A DNA stretch of 64,000 bases from Bog-473 sp963737745 (lineage in GTDB: Bacteria > Actinomycetota > Acidimicrobiia > Acidimicrobiales > RAAP-2): the NCBI GenBank assembly GCA_963737745.1, contig CAVTTR010000007.1:806001-870000 (forward strand), in the 5' to 3' direction. The notes under the pieces were generated by a model. The model searched no databases. It saw only the letters and a list, made by a program, of their open reading frames with translations, and was not told where the DNA came from. Positions 1-9,400 of this stretch are shown one piece after another. Made by a program: the position numbers and the translations under genes. The first letter of the stretch is position 1; every line of letters begins with the position of its first letter.

Positions 1-1207
1 AAGATTCTCGTCGGTCAGGCCCGACGGTTCCCCGCCCAGCACTGAGCCCAACATGGAGGTGAAGGCCACGTGGGCCTCCTCAATGGGTACAACGTGCAGG
101 TCGATGCCCAGCAACGTGGCCAGACGGCCGGCATCGTGACGCGATCCGTCGCTCGAATACCGCGAGGGCATCGAAATCCCGTGGACGTGCGCTGGCCCGA
201 GCGCGTCCACGGCAACGGTGGCGACAAGGGACGAGTCGATACCGCCGGACAGCCCGATCACCGCATCGGTGAACCCGTTCTTGCCGAGATAGTCACGCGT
301 CCCTACTACCAGCGCGGCGTAGACCTCAGCCTCGTCGGACAGCGCCGGATGGAGCACCGGAGGTGGCAACGGTCCCTTTGGGTGCGCCGAATCGGCTCGG
401 GGCTCGGTGGCGATGACTCTCGGTACGTCGCCGCTCGCACGACGGGCCGGTTCTCCCGGCTGGCCGAGCGGAATGTCCACCACCACCAGATCGGGAGCGA
501 ACTGCGCACCGTTGGCCAACAGAGTCCCATCGGCCGCCACAATGAGAGAGTCGCCGTCGAAGACGAGCTCGTCCTGTCCCCCGACCTGGTTGACATAGAC
601 GATGGCACACCCGGCCTCGGCCACCCGAGCCTGCAGCATCGAGAGTCGTTCGTCCCGGCGTCCCCGGTTGAACGGCGAGGCGTTGAGGTTGACGACCACG
701 TCAGCCCCCGCATGGCCCTGCTGTGCGACGGGGCCCTCGTCGAACCAGACGTCTTCACAGACCGAGATCCCGACCCATGCTCCGGCGACTTGGAAGAGCG
801 TCGGGGTCTCCTTGCTGGCCACGAACCAGCGCTGCTCGTCGAAGACTCCGTAATTGGGCAGGCAGCGCTTCCTGTACGTCCCCACGACGCGTCCGCCGGC
901 GCACATCGCCGCCGCGTTGGAAAGGCCGGGGCCCGAAGGGACATCGCCCACGTAGCCGACCACAATGGCGCACTGCCCGCTTGCCGCCGCGACCTTCCCC
1001 AGGGCAACGAGGTTGTCGGCCACGAACGAGGGTTTCAGCAGGAGATCTTCGGGCGGATAGCCCGTGATGGCCAGCTCCGGGACGATGCAGATGTCAGCGC
1101 CGGCCGCTTCTGCTGCCGACAGGGCGGCCAAGATGCGATCGACGTTGCCCGTGAGATCTCCCACAACGGTATTGAGCTGGGCTGCCGCCACGCGGCAGGG
1201 AGGACAT
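1..1207 (-). CDS. nadE: NAD+ synthetase, glutamine-hydrolysing (3' end beyond window)
   Basis: Makes NAD+ from nicotinate adenine dinucleotide using ATP and glutamine-derived ammonia. The N-terminal nitrilase-fold glutaminase shows its triad: Glu in PELAITGYPPEDLL (about residue 44), Lys in YRKRCLPNYG (about 113) and Cys in GISVCEDVW (about 150). The synthetase P-loop SGGIDSSL is near residue 320. About 400 of the usual 560 or more residues are visible; the frame runs off the left edge. I place the start at the ATG at 1207, which reads MSSLRVAAAQLNTVVG only if one extra C near 1193 is removed; otherwise a GTG a few codons in would serve. It lies downstream of the alpha/beta hydrolase on the same strand, 138 bases apart. 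Confidence 0.9.
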
Positions 1208-1345
1208 AGCGCAAGCCTAAATGCGCAGGCATACCCCGGTCGTCACCGGCGAGTCAGACCCCCGGGCCACGGCGGGGCGCTCACCGGTTGCATCCGCCGG
1301 GACTTGTTTTTGAGAAACGATACGGTGCGGGCGGTTTCTCGAGAA

Positions 1346-2236
1346 TCAACTGCCGGTGCTCTCCGTCGGGGCTGATCCGAGGTCGGCCCGACCTCCCAGG
1401 AAATCGCGCAGGAGCGAAGCGAATGCGGCAGGTTGTTCGAATCCGGGCAGGTGGGCCGCTCCTGCCATGACGACGAGTCGCGCCCCCGGGATCGCCCGAG
1501 ACAACCCCTGGGCGCGCTCTTGCATGTGGCCGACATCGAGGTCGCCCACGACCACCAGGACCGGGCAGCGCAGTTCGGACAAACGGGACCACGCCTCTAC
1601 GGAGGGTGCCGGCTCATGCCCCGGGCTTTCGGCGTGGAGAGCAATGCGATTCATCTCGAGCGCCAATTCACGCCGTGGCCCTTCGACCCTCCCTTCGGGT
1701 GCATGGGGGCCGTCGACCCATAGGCGGATCTCACCCAGATTGAGGGCGTCAAGAGCCCCGGCGGAATCGGCAGCCGCCAAGGTGTCCCAGATGGCCGCCT
1801 CGACCTGGTCGACCTCGGAGTCGTCGACAGGGGGAGCGCCCGAAATTCCTGGAGCAACAAGAACCAGAGCGCCCACCCGCTCGGGGTGCGACAGGGTGAA
1901 GTCGAGGGCAATGCGACCGCCGCGAGAGTTTCCGACCAGCACGACTCGCTCCAACGTCAGGGCATCGAGAACGGCCAGTAGATCGTCCAACTGGTCGTGT
2001 GCTTCGGCCCGATAGGTGGTCGTTCCGAAGCCGCGCCGGTCATACGCCACCACCTCCATGTCGGGAGAAAGCTGATCGAGCACCTCCTGCCAGCTGCGCT
2101 TATCTGAGATTCCGGCATGGAGGAAGACGACCGTCGGCACTCCGCCCGCACCCTGGCGGACCACCGACAGGTGGGCTCGCCCGAAGGGAACCTCACGGTC
2201 CTCTCGCAGCACTGCGCCCTCCTTCGCCACGCTCAA
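1346..2236 (-). CDS. alpha/beta-fold hydrolase
   Basis: A 296-residue alpha/beta hydrolase. The nucleophile elbow GNSRGG places the serine near residue 104; a likely acid is in GDLDVGH and the histidine in AAHLPGF. The oxyanion region HAGISDKRSW follows the first strand VPTVVFLH. Cytosolic: no signal peptide or membrane segment. It is divergent from glnA with a 59-base gap that must hold both start regions. The substrate cannot be told; the fold includes esterases, haloperoxidase-like enzymes and C-C hydrolases. The frame is intact. Confidence 0.82.
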   Translation of the reverse strand: MSVAKEGAVLREDREVPFGRAHLSVVRQGAGGVPTVVFLHAGISDKRSWQEVLDQLSPDMEVVAYDRRGFGTTTYRAEAHDQLDDLLAVLDALTLERVVLVGNSRGGRIALDFTLSHPERVGALVLVAPGISGAPPVDDSEVDQVEAAIWDTLAAADSAGALDALNLGEIRLWVDGPHAPEGRVEGPRRELALEMNRIALHAESPGHEPAPSVEAWSRLSELRCPVLVVVGDLDVGHMQERAQGLSRAIPGARLVVMAGAAHLPGFEQPAAFASLLRDFLGGRADLGSAPTESTGS

Positions 2237-2295
2237 AGGGTAGTGGTGCCATCTCGAATGGGCAGAGGGGGTCCAGCACCTGCGAAGCTTGGGGG

Positions 2296-3630
2296 GTGCA
2301 GAGCCAACGCGACTACGTGCTCCGAACGGTGGAAGAGCGAGGCATCCGCTTCGTACAGCTCTGGTTCACCGACGTCCTCGGGACGCCCAAGGGATTCAAC
2401 ATCACGTCGGCGGAACTCGAGAATGCGCTCGATGAAGGCATGACCTTCGACGGGTCGGCCATCGACGGCTTCAGCCGGGTCCAAGAGGCGGACGTTCTGG
2501 CCCGTCCCGATCCGAAGACCTTCCAGCTCCTGCCCTGGCACGACGACGACTCCGCCGTGGCCCGGGTCTTCTGCGACGTCGCCAACCTCGACGGCAGCCA
2601 CTTCATCGGCGACCCTCGTCACACGCTTCGCCGGACCCTCGAAAAGGCGCGTTCGGCCGGATACACCTTCTTTGTCGCACCCGAAATCGAGTACTTCTAT
2701 TTCGCCGACTCGGATTCCGAACGAGGTCCGCAAACACTCGACTCGGGTTCGTATTTCGACCTCAGCGTGGCCGACCTGACCAGTGACCTGCGCCGGCGAT
2801 CGGTGCTCATGCTCGAGGAGATGGGGATCCCCGTCGAGCACACACAACACGAGGACGCCCACAGCCAGCACGAGATCGACCTTCGCTACACCGATGCCAT
2901 GACGATGGCCGACACCGTGATGACGGCTCGGATGGTGGTCAAGGAAATGGCTCGACGCGAAGGGGTGTTCGCCAGCTTCATGCCTAAACCAATGGGCGGC
3001 GTGCAGGGTTCGGGCATGCACACCCATATCTCCTTGTGGGAGGGCGAGCAGAACGCGTTCGTCGACGAGAGCGACGCCTACGGGCTGTCCGACGTCGCCC
3101 GACAATTCATTGCCGGCCTCCTGCGCCATGCCCGCGAGATAACGGCCGTCACCAACCAGTGGGTCAATTCCTACAAGCGGCTCATCGGGGGCTACGAAGC
3201 GCCGGTCCACGTCAGCTGGGCCCGCAACAACCGCTCGGCCTTGGTGCGAGTCCCGGTGGTCAAACATGGCAAGCCGGAGTCGACCCGCCTCGAGTACCGG
3301 GCGCCGGACAGCGCGTGCAACCCGTATCTCGCCTTTTCGGTCATTTTGGCGGCCGGGCTCCGCGGTATCACGGAGGGTTACCCGCTGCCGACCGAGGCCG
3401 ATGCCAACCTCTTCAGCCTGTCCAATCGGGAACTGGCCCTCAAGGGGATCGAGTCGCTGCCTCCCAGCTTGCACGACGCCGTCAACGAGATGGAGCGCTC
3501 GGAACTTCTGGCCGAGACCCTGGGCGATCACGTCTTCGAATGGTTCATCCGCAACAAGCGAGCCGAATGGGACGACTACCAGTCCCAGGTGACACAGTTC
3601 GAGCTCGACCGCTATCTGCCCCTGCTGTGA
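2296..3630 (+). CDS. glnA: glutamine synthetase, GSI-alpha type
   Basis: Condenses ammonia and glutamate to glutamine with ATP. The chosen GTG at 2296 gives 444 residues, the usual length of the GSI-alpha subtype; longer readings in the same frame extend into the divergent hydrolase gene. Visible motifs are VAPEIEYFYF (metal-binding Glu), GSGMHTHISLW, the glutamate/ATP region NSYKRLIGGYEAPVHVSW and LEYRAPDSACNPYLA. In place of the adenylylation-site tyrosine of GSI-beta enzymes (NLY) this protein reads ANLFSLS, so control by GlnE adenylylation is unlikely. A GlnR-like regulator follows, which suggests transcriptional nitrogen control. Confidence 0.93.
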   Translation: MQSQRDYVLRTVEERGIRFVQLWFTDVLGTPKGFNITSAELENALDEGMTFDGSAIDGFSRVQEADVLARPDPKTFQLLPWHDDDSAVARVFCDVANLDGSHFIGDPRHTLRRTLEKARSAGYTFFVAPEIEYFYFADSDSERGPQTLDSGSYFDLSVADLTSDLRRRSVLMLEEMGIPVEHTQHEDAHSQHEIDLRYTDAMTMADTVMTARMVVKEMARREGVFASFMPKPMGGVQGSGMHTHISLWEGEQNAFVDESDAYGLSDVARQFIAGLLRHAREITAVTNQWVNSYKRLIGGYEAPVHVSWARNNRSALVRVPVVKHGKPESTRLEYRAPDSACNPYLAFSVILAAGLRGITEGYPLPTEADANLFSLSNRELALKGIESLPPSLHDAVNEMERSELLAETLGDHVFEWFIRNKRAEWDDYQSQVTQFELDRYLPLL

Positions 3631-3741
3631 CACGACAACGACCCCGAGACCCCCGATCCCGCCGCCGATGACCCTGACGACCCGAGTGATCTCGCCCTAA
3701 ATGGACGCCCTCCTCTGTTTCCCACCGACCTCCCCGCCGAG

Positions 3742-4438
3742 GTGACCCTCGCGCTGCAGAGCGCCGGGCTCACGCATCGTGCCGTCGCGGGCCCCGAGGC
3801 AGTCGGCGACGGGACACGGGCAGGGCGACGGGGAGACCTGGTCCGGCGCCGTCGTGGTGGCCGGCGAAGACATGACCGCCGCCGTCGCCTTCTGCCGCCA
3901 CATCCGTCTGCGAGAGGTGCCGCTCAGCCCGCTGCTGCTGGTCATCCGGGCCGAGCAGGTGGGCGAGCTCCTCCTGCGCGACGACCTCTTCGACGACTTC
4001 TGCGTGCTCCCGGCCCGCCCCGACGAGCTGACGGCCCGGCTCCAGCACCTCTTCTGGCGCAACGGTCAGAGCATGCGGCCCGACCTGATCGAGTACGGGC
4101 CCCTCATGCTCAACCTCGAGACCTACCAGGCCGCGGTGGCCGGTCGCGTCCTCGACCTCACCTACATGGAGTACGAGCTTCTCCGGTTCCTGGCCGGCCA
4201 TCCGGCCAAGGTCTTCACCCGGGAGACGCTGCTCAGCCGGGTCTGGGGCTACGAGTACTACGGCGGCGCCCGCACGGTCGACGTGCACATCAGGCGCCTG
4301 CGGGCCAAGTTGGGCGAGGAACACGCCCACCTGATCCAGACCGTGCGCTCAGTCGGCTACCGCTTCGGGCAGGTGGCCTGGCACCCCGGTCTCAATCAGA
4401 GGTCCAGCGGTTCGGGCTCAGAGCCCTCGGGAACGTAG
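3742..4438 (+). CDS. GlnR-like OmpR-family regulator with degenerate receiver (frameshifted)
   Basis: The C-terminal ~100 residues are a clear OmpR/PhoB winged helix: LDLTYMEYELLRFL, HPAKVFTRETLLSRVWGY, TVDVHIRRLRAKLG, VRSVGYRF. This wording is very close to actinobacterial GlnR. The receiver half has no recognisable acidic pocket or phospho-accepting Asp, as in orphan GlnR-type regulators. The reading frame shifts near 3810; before it the frame continuing from the glnA stop reads LPAEVTLALQSAGLTHRAV. The start is unsure; GTG 3742 is the first usable one. Its place 111 bases after glnA supports a nitrogen-regulation role. The tail overlaps the end of ridA by 43 bases, so the true stop may be earlier. 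Confidence 0.72.
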
Positions 4439-4786
4439 GCCCACGCTTCCACCTCGACCCGCGCCCCGGCCGGCAGAGCCGCCACGGCGACGGCCGAGCG
4501 AGTCGGCCGGTTGGGGAAATACTCGGCGAAGACCTCGTTGACCGCGGCGAACTCGCCCATGTCGATCAGGTACAGCGTCGTCTTCACCACATCGCGCAAC
4601 GTGGCGCCCTCCGTGCGCAGGACTGCGGCCACGTTGTCCAGCGCCTGGTGCAGCTGCGGAATCGTTCCGCCATCCACCAGGGCCGAGCCGACCGCTGTCG
4701 TCGGTGGCCAGCCCGATCTGTCCCGAAGTGATCACCCAGTCGCCGGCACGGCGGACCGGGGAGTACGGACCCAGTGTCGGACTCAT
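4396..4786 (-). CDS. RidA family enamine/imine deaminase (one frameshift)
   Basis: RidA (YjgF/YER057c) proteins hydrolyse reactive 2-aminoacrylate and related imines released by PLP enzymes. The N-terminal part reads TLGPYSPVRRAGDWVITSG; after a shift near 4688 the rest reads IPQLHQALDNVAAVL, then PTRSAVAVAALPAGARVEVE with the conserved Arg. Removing one C at the shift joins the halves. The ATG at 4786 has AGGAGG just upstream. Length (about 129 residues) is normal. The ATG overlaps the stop of the upstream molybdenum-protein gene (ATGA), so the two are probably co-transcribed. Confidence 0.85.
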
Positions 4787-6545
4787 CTCTTCTCCTCCTG
4801 CTGACCGGACCTGGTAAGTGTGGCACTGCTCGTCGCCGTGCCGCCGGCTCCACCGCGTCGAGTCGGCCACCGGGGTGGCGCTCCCTCGGCGATCCAGGCC
4901 GCGGCCGCCGTGGCGGCAAAGACGGCGTCGGAGCCATTGACCGGCCAGCGATCTTCTGGATGCAGGGCGACCTCAATGTGTGGCATGTCGCGTGCGGCCA
5001 GAATGCCGAAGGAACGGATGGTGAGATCGAGCGGGTCGCCCGTCGGCATCCACCGCGATCCCCTCGGACCAGACCAGTCCCAGGGCCTGGTGGACCGCGC
5101 CCAGCACGTAGGAACGCAACGTCACCGCATCGAGGAGCTCGCCGGCCCAGACCTCGACGGTGACGAGTCCCGCGGTCGAAAGCGCCGCCGTGGAGATCGA
5201 GCGTGACCAGGGCCCGACCGCCCCCGGGCACGGTGAGGTCGCACCGGCCGGTCCCGACCCGATAGCCCGTTGGGTTCGCAGCCCGCTCCTCCAGCGCCGC
5301 GAGGGCGTGCTGCGCCGCCAGTATCTCGACCCATGCCGCCCCACGGAGGTCCCCGCTCACCGGGGGCCCTGCGATATCGACCTCCTCGACCGCTACGGTG
5401 GGGACGACTTCGGCCAGGCGAGAGCGCAGGTCGGCCAGATCGGGCGAGCCCGGCGTCCGACCGATCCGCACCACGCCCGAGCCATCAGATCGGAGCCCGA
5501 GGGCGAGTGGCGGCCGTTTCGGCCCATGGCGGACGACATCCTCACGGCTCCAGAGCACCCGGACGCGGTCCTGCAGCGCTACGGCGAGAGCCTGGGCCCG
5601 CGCGGGAGCCGGACTGCGCCGTTTCCCTCCGAAAGCGCCGCCATTGGCCAGTGGGGTCGCCGGCTCGTCCGCCGGGCAGGCACCAACTGGCATCGGGCTC
5701 GACGTAGGCCGGTTCCACCCAGGTCGTCTGCAGCGTGAGCGCCCACTCCTCCTCGTCCGCATCGGGAACCTCGGGCACGGCGACCGGATGGACCAACGGC
5801 ATGGTGCTGTTGCGCCCCTGCACCTTCGACGTGGCGCCTCGAGCAGCACGCGAGACCATCCGCCGGCGGTGTGTCGGCCGCGCCCAACTGGACCAGGCTC
5901 CGGGCCGGGGCCCGGTCGTCGGCAAAACCTCCCCCGCCCAGCACGACCTCGGGGCCCGTGGTTTGATCCGCCGACCCCTCGATCTGGGCCCGCCATTGGG
6001 CCAACAACGGGTCCGGTGCCGGGGCCGGGCCAGCGATGGGAGCCCGAGCCGATGGCGATGAAGTCACCGCCGCGTCTGTCCCCTCAATGCCGAGGGCGGC
6101 GCAACCAGCCTCCACGATGGACTGCCATCCGGTACAACGGCAGAGATGGGCCAAGAGCGCGGACTCGACTGCTTGACGCGTCAGAGGGCGGGTCCCGTTT
6201 TCGAGCGCGGCCAGGCGGAGCAGGATCCCCGGCGTGCAGAAGCCGCACTGGCTCGCCCCAGCGGCGAGAAAGGCCTCGACCCACCGCGCTTGGAGGTCGG
6301 GCATGGAGCCCTTCGACGGTGGTCACCGAGCGGCCGGCCACGCGGCGGACGGGGGTGACGCACGCCACACGGGCGGCCCCATCCACCCAGACGGTGCAAC
6401 ATCCGCACTGGCCCTGGGGACTGCAGCCATCTTTGACCGAGCGGCACCGCAATTGCTCCCGGAGCGCGTCAAGGAGAGAAGTTCCCGATGGTCGTCAGCG
6501 ACCTCGACGATGTCGCCCGTTGAGGGAGAAGGAAACGGCTGACGC
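4783..6545 (-). CDS. compact fused 2Fe-2S / molybdopterin-binding oxidoreductase (xanthine dehydrogenase family, frameshifted)
   Basis: About 585 residues joining two parts that are usually separate subunits. The N-terminus is a CoxS/XdhA-like iron-sulphur domain: DGCSPQGQCGCCTVWVDG binds the ferredoxin-type cluster, and SQCGFCTPGILL plus LCRCTGWQS the second. A proline/alanine linker follows, then a short molybdopterin-binding part with TWVEPAYVEPDASW, ANGGAFGGK (the GGxFGGK motif), RVLWSREDVVRHGPKRPP, LRSYVLGAVHQALG, DLTIRSFGIL and VNGSDAVFAA. The Mo part is about half the usual 750 residues. At least five frameshifts interrupt it; each is repairable by one base. The start is not resolved; LNG-type sequence begins near 6545. 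It is coupled to ridA and just downstream of the IscA-type gene. Confidence 0.72.
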
Positions 6546-6559
6546 CGTGGGGGTTTCGC

Positions 6560-6925
6560 TCAGCTGAACGAAGAGCCACAACCGCAGGTGCGGGTGGCGT
6601 TCGGGTTCACGATGTGGAACCCGGCTCCCTGCAGCCCGTCGCTGTAGTCGAGCGTCGAGCCGACCAGGAGCTCCGCGCTGGCCGAGTCGACGACGACCTT
6701 GACGGTCCCGAACTCACGCACCACGTCGTCGGCCATCACTTCGGAGTCGAAGAACATTTCGTAGCTGTAGCCCGAGCATCCACCCGGCTTGACCGCCACA
6801 CGCAGAGCCAGCGAGTCGCCCTCTTCCTGGGCCAACAGCTCGGCCACCTTGGTGATCGCAAGATCGCTGAGGGTGACCGGAGCGGGCTTCTTGCCGATGT
6901 TGACCGAAGTGGTCATGGTGGTCAC
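6560..6925 (-). CDS. iron-sulphur cluster insertion protein, HesB/IscA/ErpA type
   Basis: A-type carrier that delivers Fe-S clusters to apoproteins. The 121-residue protein carries all three cluster-binding cysteines: one in PGGCSGYSYEMFF and two in TRTCGCGSSFS at the C-terminus. The GTG at 6925 is chosen because AAGGAGG lies at good distance; an in-frame ATG is three codons later. It is divergent from mrp, another Fe-S assembly factor, across a 182-base gap, and directly precedes the 2Fe-2S molybdenum protein, so a supply role for that enzyme is plausible but inferred. Confidence 0.93.
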   Translation of the reverse strand: MTTMTTSVNIGKKPAPVTLSDLAITKVAELLAQEEGDSLALRVAVKPGGCSGYSYEMFFDSEVMADDVVREFGTVKVVVDSASAELLVGSTLDYSDGLQGAGFHIVNPNATRTCGCGSSFS

Positions 6926-7107
6926 AGGAGCCTCCTTGTCGCGCGCCGTTCGGCGCTGGCCGCCCCGCCGCGCCGTGCAGCGGGAATACGCACATGTTAC
7001 CGGTGTCCGACCAGGTCTGTCCACACCGGTCGTAGGATCCCCCGGATAGCGGGCGACCGAACAGCACGGAGATCGGAATTTACGCTCCACGCAGGTAGAA
7101 TGTCCCC

Positions 7108-8307
7108 ATGAGTCCCGGGTCGGACGCCCACCACCACCTTCCCGCCACCGAGCGCGAAGAGCAGGTGCGCGAGAGTCTGCGCGCCGTGATCGACCCTGAG
7201 CTCGGCGACACCATCGTCGACCTGGGCATGGTCCGTGCCATCAGCCGTCACGGGCGATCACGTGCGTCGTCGACGTCGCCCTGACCATCGCCGCCTGCCC
7301 GCTGCGCTCCCAGATCGAAAGGGACGTCCGGGGCCAGATCGAGGCGCTGGACTGGGTGGGCTCCGTCGAGATCCGCATCGCCACCATGGATGCCGCCCGA
7401 GCGGGCCGCCGTCATGGCGCGGGCCCGCTGGAAGGCCCGGGAGGACGCGCCCGAAACCGCCATCCCCGCCACCACCCGGGTCCTGGCCGTCGCCTCGGGC
7501 AAGGGCGGCGTCGGCAAGTCGTCGGTCACGGTCAACCTGGCCGTGGCGCTGGCCCGGCGAGGTCTGACCGTCGGCATCCTCGACGCGGACATCTGGGGCT
7601 TCTCGGTGCCCCGCCTGCTCGGCATGGAGGGCGACGTCGAGGCCCGCCAGGGAAAGATGGTCCCCCTGGAGAAGAAGGTCGGCGCCGGGCTGGTCCGGGT
7701 GCTCTCCATGGGCTTCCTGGCCGACGAGGAGCAGGCGATCATGTGGCGGGGCCTGGTCCTGAACCGGGCCGTGCAGCAGTTCCTCCAGGACGCGCACTGG
7801 GGCGACCTCGACTATTTGCTGATCGACCTGCCTCCGGGCACGGGCGACGTGCAGATGGGCCTGGCCCGCCTGCTTCCCCGCACCGAAATGCTGGTGGTCA
7901 CCACGCCCCCGCTGGCGGCCCAGAAGGTGGCGGCCCGGGCGGCCGACATGGCGCGCAAGGGCTACCTGCGTGTGGCCGGGGTCATCGAGAACATGAGCGA
8001 CTTCACCTGCGAGCACGGCACGACCTACGCGCTCTTCGGCTCGGGCGGCGGAACCCGCCTGGCCCACGGGCTCGGCGTTCCGCTCATCGGGTCCATTCCC
8101 CTCCATCCGGATCTGGCCGCGGCCGGCGACGCCGGCACTCCGGTGGCCGACGGCGACGGTGAGCTGGCGCCGCTCTTCGCCGAGCTGGCCCGGGTGGTGG
8201 CCGAAGAGGTGGCGCCGCTCCTCGAGACGTCCTCGTGCTCGGCCCGCCTGGTCGAGCGGGTGGAGGCGGCCGTGGCCAGCGGCGAACTTCCGGACTGCAC
8301 CGGCTGA
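7108..8307 (+). CDS. mrp: Mrp/ApbC/NBP35-family Fe-S scaffold P-loop NTPase (frameshifted near N-terminus)
   Basis: The N-terminus is a MIP18/DUF59-like domain (AVIDPELGDTIVDLGMVR, then VDVALTIAACPLRSQIE after repair), followed by the MinD-like NTPase with deviant Walker A ASGKGGVGKSS, DADIWGFSVPRLLG, IDLPPGTGDVQMGL and ENMSDFTCEHG. Family members carry or transfer Fe-S clusters. Here the usual CxxC after ENMS is reduced to one Cys (FTCEHGTTYALFG), a variant I associate with actinobacterial Mrp. Three shifts near 7245, 7270 and 7392 are each explained by one extra G or C. About 400 residues once joined. Convergent with the MBL hydrolase, 20 bases apart. Confidence 0.88.
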
Positions 8308-8327
8308 CGACTGGCGCGATCGATCTT

Positions 8328-9256
8328 TTAGGCCGGCGACCGAGCCCAGCGCCAGCGGTGTGGTGATCGGTGTCTCGGCGTACCGGATCTTCGGGCCCAT
8401 CGGATAGCGGCGACTTCTGCCAGTGCTTCGGCCCGTCCCCTCGTCGGCCAGGAAGCGCAGGTGGGCCCACAGGAGACGCCGGGCCGGCGTGAGCTGGGCC
8501 TCGGTCACGTCGGCGTAGACCACGGGCAAGAGGTCCTCGACCGTCCCTTCGCCGGCGGCGCGCAACGCAGCCGCCACCTTGGCGTGACGACCGAGCCGGT
8601 GGGCGATGAGCGCCGTCGATGACACCCGTGACGTCCTCCATGAGCCGGCCATGGCCCGGGGCCAGACGGTCGATCGGCGGTTCCATGTCCCGCACCAGGG
8701 CCAGGCTGGCGAGATACGCCCCCAGGTCCCCGTCCGGTGGATTGATGACCACCGTCGACCCGTGCATGACATGGTCCCCGGTCAGCAGGGTCCGGCTCTC
8801 CTGCATGAGCCAACAGAGGTGATTCGAGGCGTGCCCGGGAGTGTGGACCGCCTCCAGCGTCAGCATGGCGCCGCCTCCGGTCGGCAGCGGCAGCGTCCAG
8901 CCCCCGCCCACGCTGAGGTCGGGGACGAAGTCGTCGGCCGGGCCGAAGCCCACCACCCGGGCGCCGGTGGCCCGGGCCAGCGCGGCCGCACCTGGGGCGT
9001 GGTCACGGTGGGTGTGGGTCACCAGTATCCAGCGGAGCGTGCCGCGGGCCGCGATGGCGGCCAGCAGCGCGGCCCGGTGATCCTCGTCGTCGGGCCCGGG
9101 ATCGATCACGGCCAGCTCCGAGGTGCCGATCACGTAGCTGTTCGTCCCCGGTCCGGTCATGAGCCCCGGGTTGGGCGCGGTGAGGCGCAGGAGGCCGTCG
9201 CCCAACTCCACCGGCTCGCCCGGCACCGGTGCCGGGCCCACGCCGGTATCGGGCAC
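8328..9256 (-). CDS. metallo-beta-lactamase-fold hydrolase, LACTB2/glyoxalase II-like (frameshifted)
   Basis: The zinc motif THTHRDHAPGAA, the second-site histidine in HTPGHASNHLCWL, GDHVMHG and the late APGHG are all visible in the first 230 residues. The C-terminal winged-helix-like part (LGRHAKVAAALRAAGEG, LLWAHLRFLADEG) is in another frame; one extra base near 8605 and another near 8435 account for it, and the repaired frame ends at TAA 8328-8330. LACTB2-like proteins act on RNA or thioesters; the substrate here is unknown. The same frame stays open upstream of ATG 9256 for about 45 codons, so a longer N-terminus is possible. Confidence 0.8.
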
Positions 9257-9400
9257 CGCCGGGATCGTCGTCGGGATCGCTGCGAGCTCATGCCGCCTGG
9301 CGGAGGCGGCGCTGGCTCCACCCTCGGTGGGCCCGTCGTCGGAGTTCGCCGCCAGGGAGACGGCCCGAATGGCGTCGTTGAAGTCTTCGGCGTCACCGCG

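Noticed and set aside
70..1209. Long plus-strand open frame of 379 codons
   Set aside because: It lies opposite nadE, whose motifs are unmistakable; its composition is Arg/Gly-rich and matches no family.
2233..3633. 466-codon minus-strand open frame
   Set aside because: Antisense shadow of glnA created by high GC third positions.
7258..8772. 504-codon minus-strand open frame opposite mrp
   Set aside because: Only its first ~100 codons hold the MBL C-terminus; the rest is antisense to mrp.
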